Below are positions 62,861 to 64,000 of a stretch of 64,000 nucleotides of DNA, in pieces (within the stretch, counting starts at the first letter, position 1; every line of letters begins with the position of its first letter). A program made the translations under genes and the position numbers. The stretch comes from Isochrysis galbana (taxonomy: Eukaryota; Haptophyta; Isochrysidales; Isochrysidaceae): positions 2,533,801 to 2,597,800 of the forward strand of contig CM030931.1 of the NCBI GenBank assembly GCA_018136815.1, given 5' to 3'. A model generated the notes under the pieces. The model searched no databases. It was not told the DNA's origin and saw nothing but the letters and a program-made list of their open reading frames with translations.

Positions 62861-62896
<36 letters not shown>

Positions 62897-63604
62897 GAGG
62901 GAGCGGGCAGGGAGGAGATGAATAAAGGAGGGGAGCAAGAGAGAAGAGGGAAAGAAGAGGGAAGAGAGAGGCAGCCGCTTGGTGATGGAAGACGCGCCCC
63001 CCCCGCGCAGTGGGGTGGACGGGAGGACGGACGGACTCTCCTGTTTTCAGTTTGAACTCTTTACTGCCGACCAGAAGCCAGAGGCACCGAAATAGAAATA
63101 GGTGCATCGATCGGCTCAACGCGTTTCTACCCCGCGGCCCCCGGGTAGAAAGGGCTTCTACGAGAAAAAAACTCGACTCGAGGCGCGAGAAGAAAGGCAA
63201 GTTGCAAGTTGATTTTGGGCCGAGAGGCAGGCGTCTCCCCCCCCCCCCCTCCCCTCCCCTTCGCTAGCGTGCTAGCGATCGACTCACGCGTCAAGCGCAA
63301 CTAGGTGCTGAGTGATACGCACCGCGCACCGCGCCCCAGAAGGCAGACCCAAGACACCTCTCACTGTCACTGTGAGTCTCACACTCCCCATGCCATATAA
63401 TACATGATATTATACCGTTAATGCTTTCATTTTATTATCATCAATATCAGTACATGTACCAATGACCATTGACGACACCCGCGACCCCACCGACAAAAAC
63501 GTCCAAATATCACCCCAACAGTGTCCCATCGAGAAGCGCAACTACGGATGCCTTGCTGCGCATGAAATCCGCCATTGCCATTCGGTCGCTCGGACAAAGC
63601 ATGG
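62572..63604. other. Upstream region of the beta-helix gene, GA-rich
   Basis: The plus strand is GA-rich (62700-62990, with a GAGA run near 62863-62890), which is CT-rich on the gene's strand, as upstream of the SNF2 gene. 63010-63600 shows no conserved frame. A C tract lies near 63238. Confidence 0.5.
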
Positions 63605-64000
63605 TTACTTCTTCTTGCTCTTGGCCGCGGCACCCTCATAGCGGAAGGTGGCTTTGACCTGTGTGCTTGGCGGATCTTGCCCATGGACAACTTCTGCATT
63701 AGTGTCTTGGACGAGGAGTATTACAGGCAGGAAATGTGACCCATTTAAGGCTAAGGCGAGCGAGGCATCGAACGGCTCAGCGGGGTCATCGAAAGCCGGC
63801 GTGACAAAGGTAATCGTGCCGTCCTCTACCGAGACGGTCGCGTCGGCATCGTGCGTCTCACCCTCCTCGTTGCCTTCGAGCGGAGGCCTACTCAGTCGGA
63901 CACGAGGCGTGGAACGAGCCACGCCAAGCCCGCTGACCCTTAGCACCACCTCAACGCCCCCTGCGAGAGCCCCGGTGGATGGTTCCATGGAAGAAATCTC
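63605..64000 (-). CDS. C-terminal part of an IPT/TIG-domain protein (partial)
   Basis: The frame ends at 63605 and stays open to the right edge of the window. The last ~130 residues begin SSMEPSTGALAGGVEVVLRV, the typical start of an IPT/TIG immunoglobulin-like domain (PxxGxxxGGxxVxV). Acidic sequence (GNEEGETHDADATVSVEDGT) and a strand ending DASLALALNGSHF follow, then a Lys-rich end (AAAKSKKK). IPT domains occur in large surface or cytosolic multidomain proteins. The gene's start is outside the window, so its overall function cannot be told. Confidence 0.65.
   Translation of the reverse strand, partial: EISSMEPSTGALAGGVEVVLRVSGLGVARSTPRVRLSRPPLEGNEEGETHDADATVSVEDGTITFVTPAFDDPAEPFDASLALALNGSHFLPVILLVQDTNAEVVHGQDPPSTQVKATFRYEGAAAKSKKK

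Overview
The window looks like nuclear DNA of a unicellular eukaryotic alga with a secondary plastid, most like a haptophyte. A pelagophyte or another chromist alga is also possible. The signs are GC-rich coding sequence, short spliceosomal introns (61 to 240 bases) that are mostly GT-AG with a minority of GC-AG, genes spaced several kilobases apart in repeat-rich DNA, and a predicted plastid-type bipartite leader on the largest protein. There is no bacterial operon structure, CRISPR array, rRNA or convincing tRNA gene.

Layout. 1-3303 is low-complexity, pyrimidine-rich upstream DNA. 3304-8402 is a three-exon SNF2 chromatin-remodelling ATPase with PHD fingers and a C-terminal MYND finger. 8889-10347 is a tentative acidic protein gene ending in a 14-bp minisatellite. 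10753-12028 holds a cluster of very small membrane and ankyrin ORFs beside a duplicated ~108-bp repeat. A MITE-like element (12801-12983) precedes an intronless METTL21-type methyltransferase (13201-14016). A SET-domain gene (minus) and an ABC1/UbiB kinase-like gene (plus) are divergent around 17.6-17.9 kb. A secreted WSC plus tandem beta-domain protein lies at 21.7-23.1 kb (minus). 23-26 kb is dispersed repeats. A small nuclear-type protein (26.2 kb), an MTHFR-family gene (minus) and a divergent CRAL-TRIO gene (plus) fill 26-31 kb. A GFA/CENP-V-fold gene is at 33.3-34.4 kb.

35.5-39.7 kb is a fossil retroelement nest: a truncated Ty1/copia pol fragment abutting two near-identical ~750-bp LTRs separated by only 65 bases. 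41559-48839 is one uninterrupted 2,426-codon gene. It encodes a leader, a long coiled coil and about 38 copies of a short Trp/Arg helix motif in Pro/Ala-rich linkers, most of them inside a 1,053-bp macrosatellite. It is the most unusual object here and resembles, in architecture only, the repeat scaffolds that condense Rubisco in pyrenoids. It is followed by a CIR1-type splicing/corepressor gene (51.6-52.6 kb), an unrecognised basic protein (53.8-54.9 kb), repeat-rich DNA, an eight-exon secreted parallel beta-helix protein (59.1-62.6 kb, minus) and the 3' end of an IPT/TIG-domain gene running off the right edge.

The genes do not form one pathway. They are housekeeping and nuclear-regulatory genes (chromatin, methylation, splicing), mitochondrial/plastid quinone and folate functions, and two secreted carbohydrate-related proteins, set in a background of at least three dispersed repeat families, LINE fragments and LTR fossils. 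Exon joins were made by hand from splice-site phase and family alignment. No transcript or database evidence was available.
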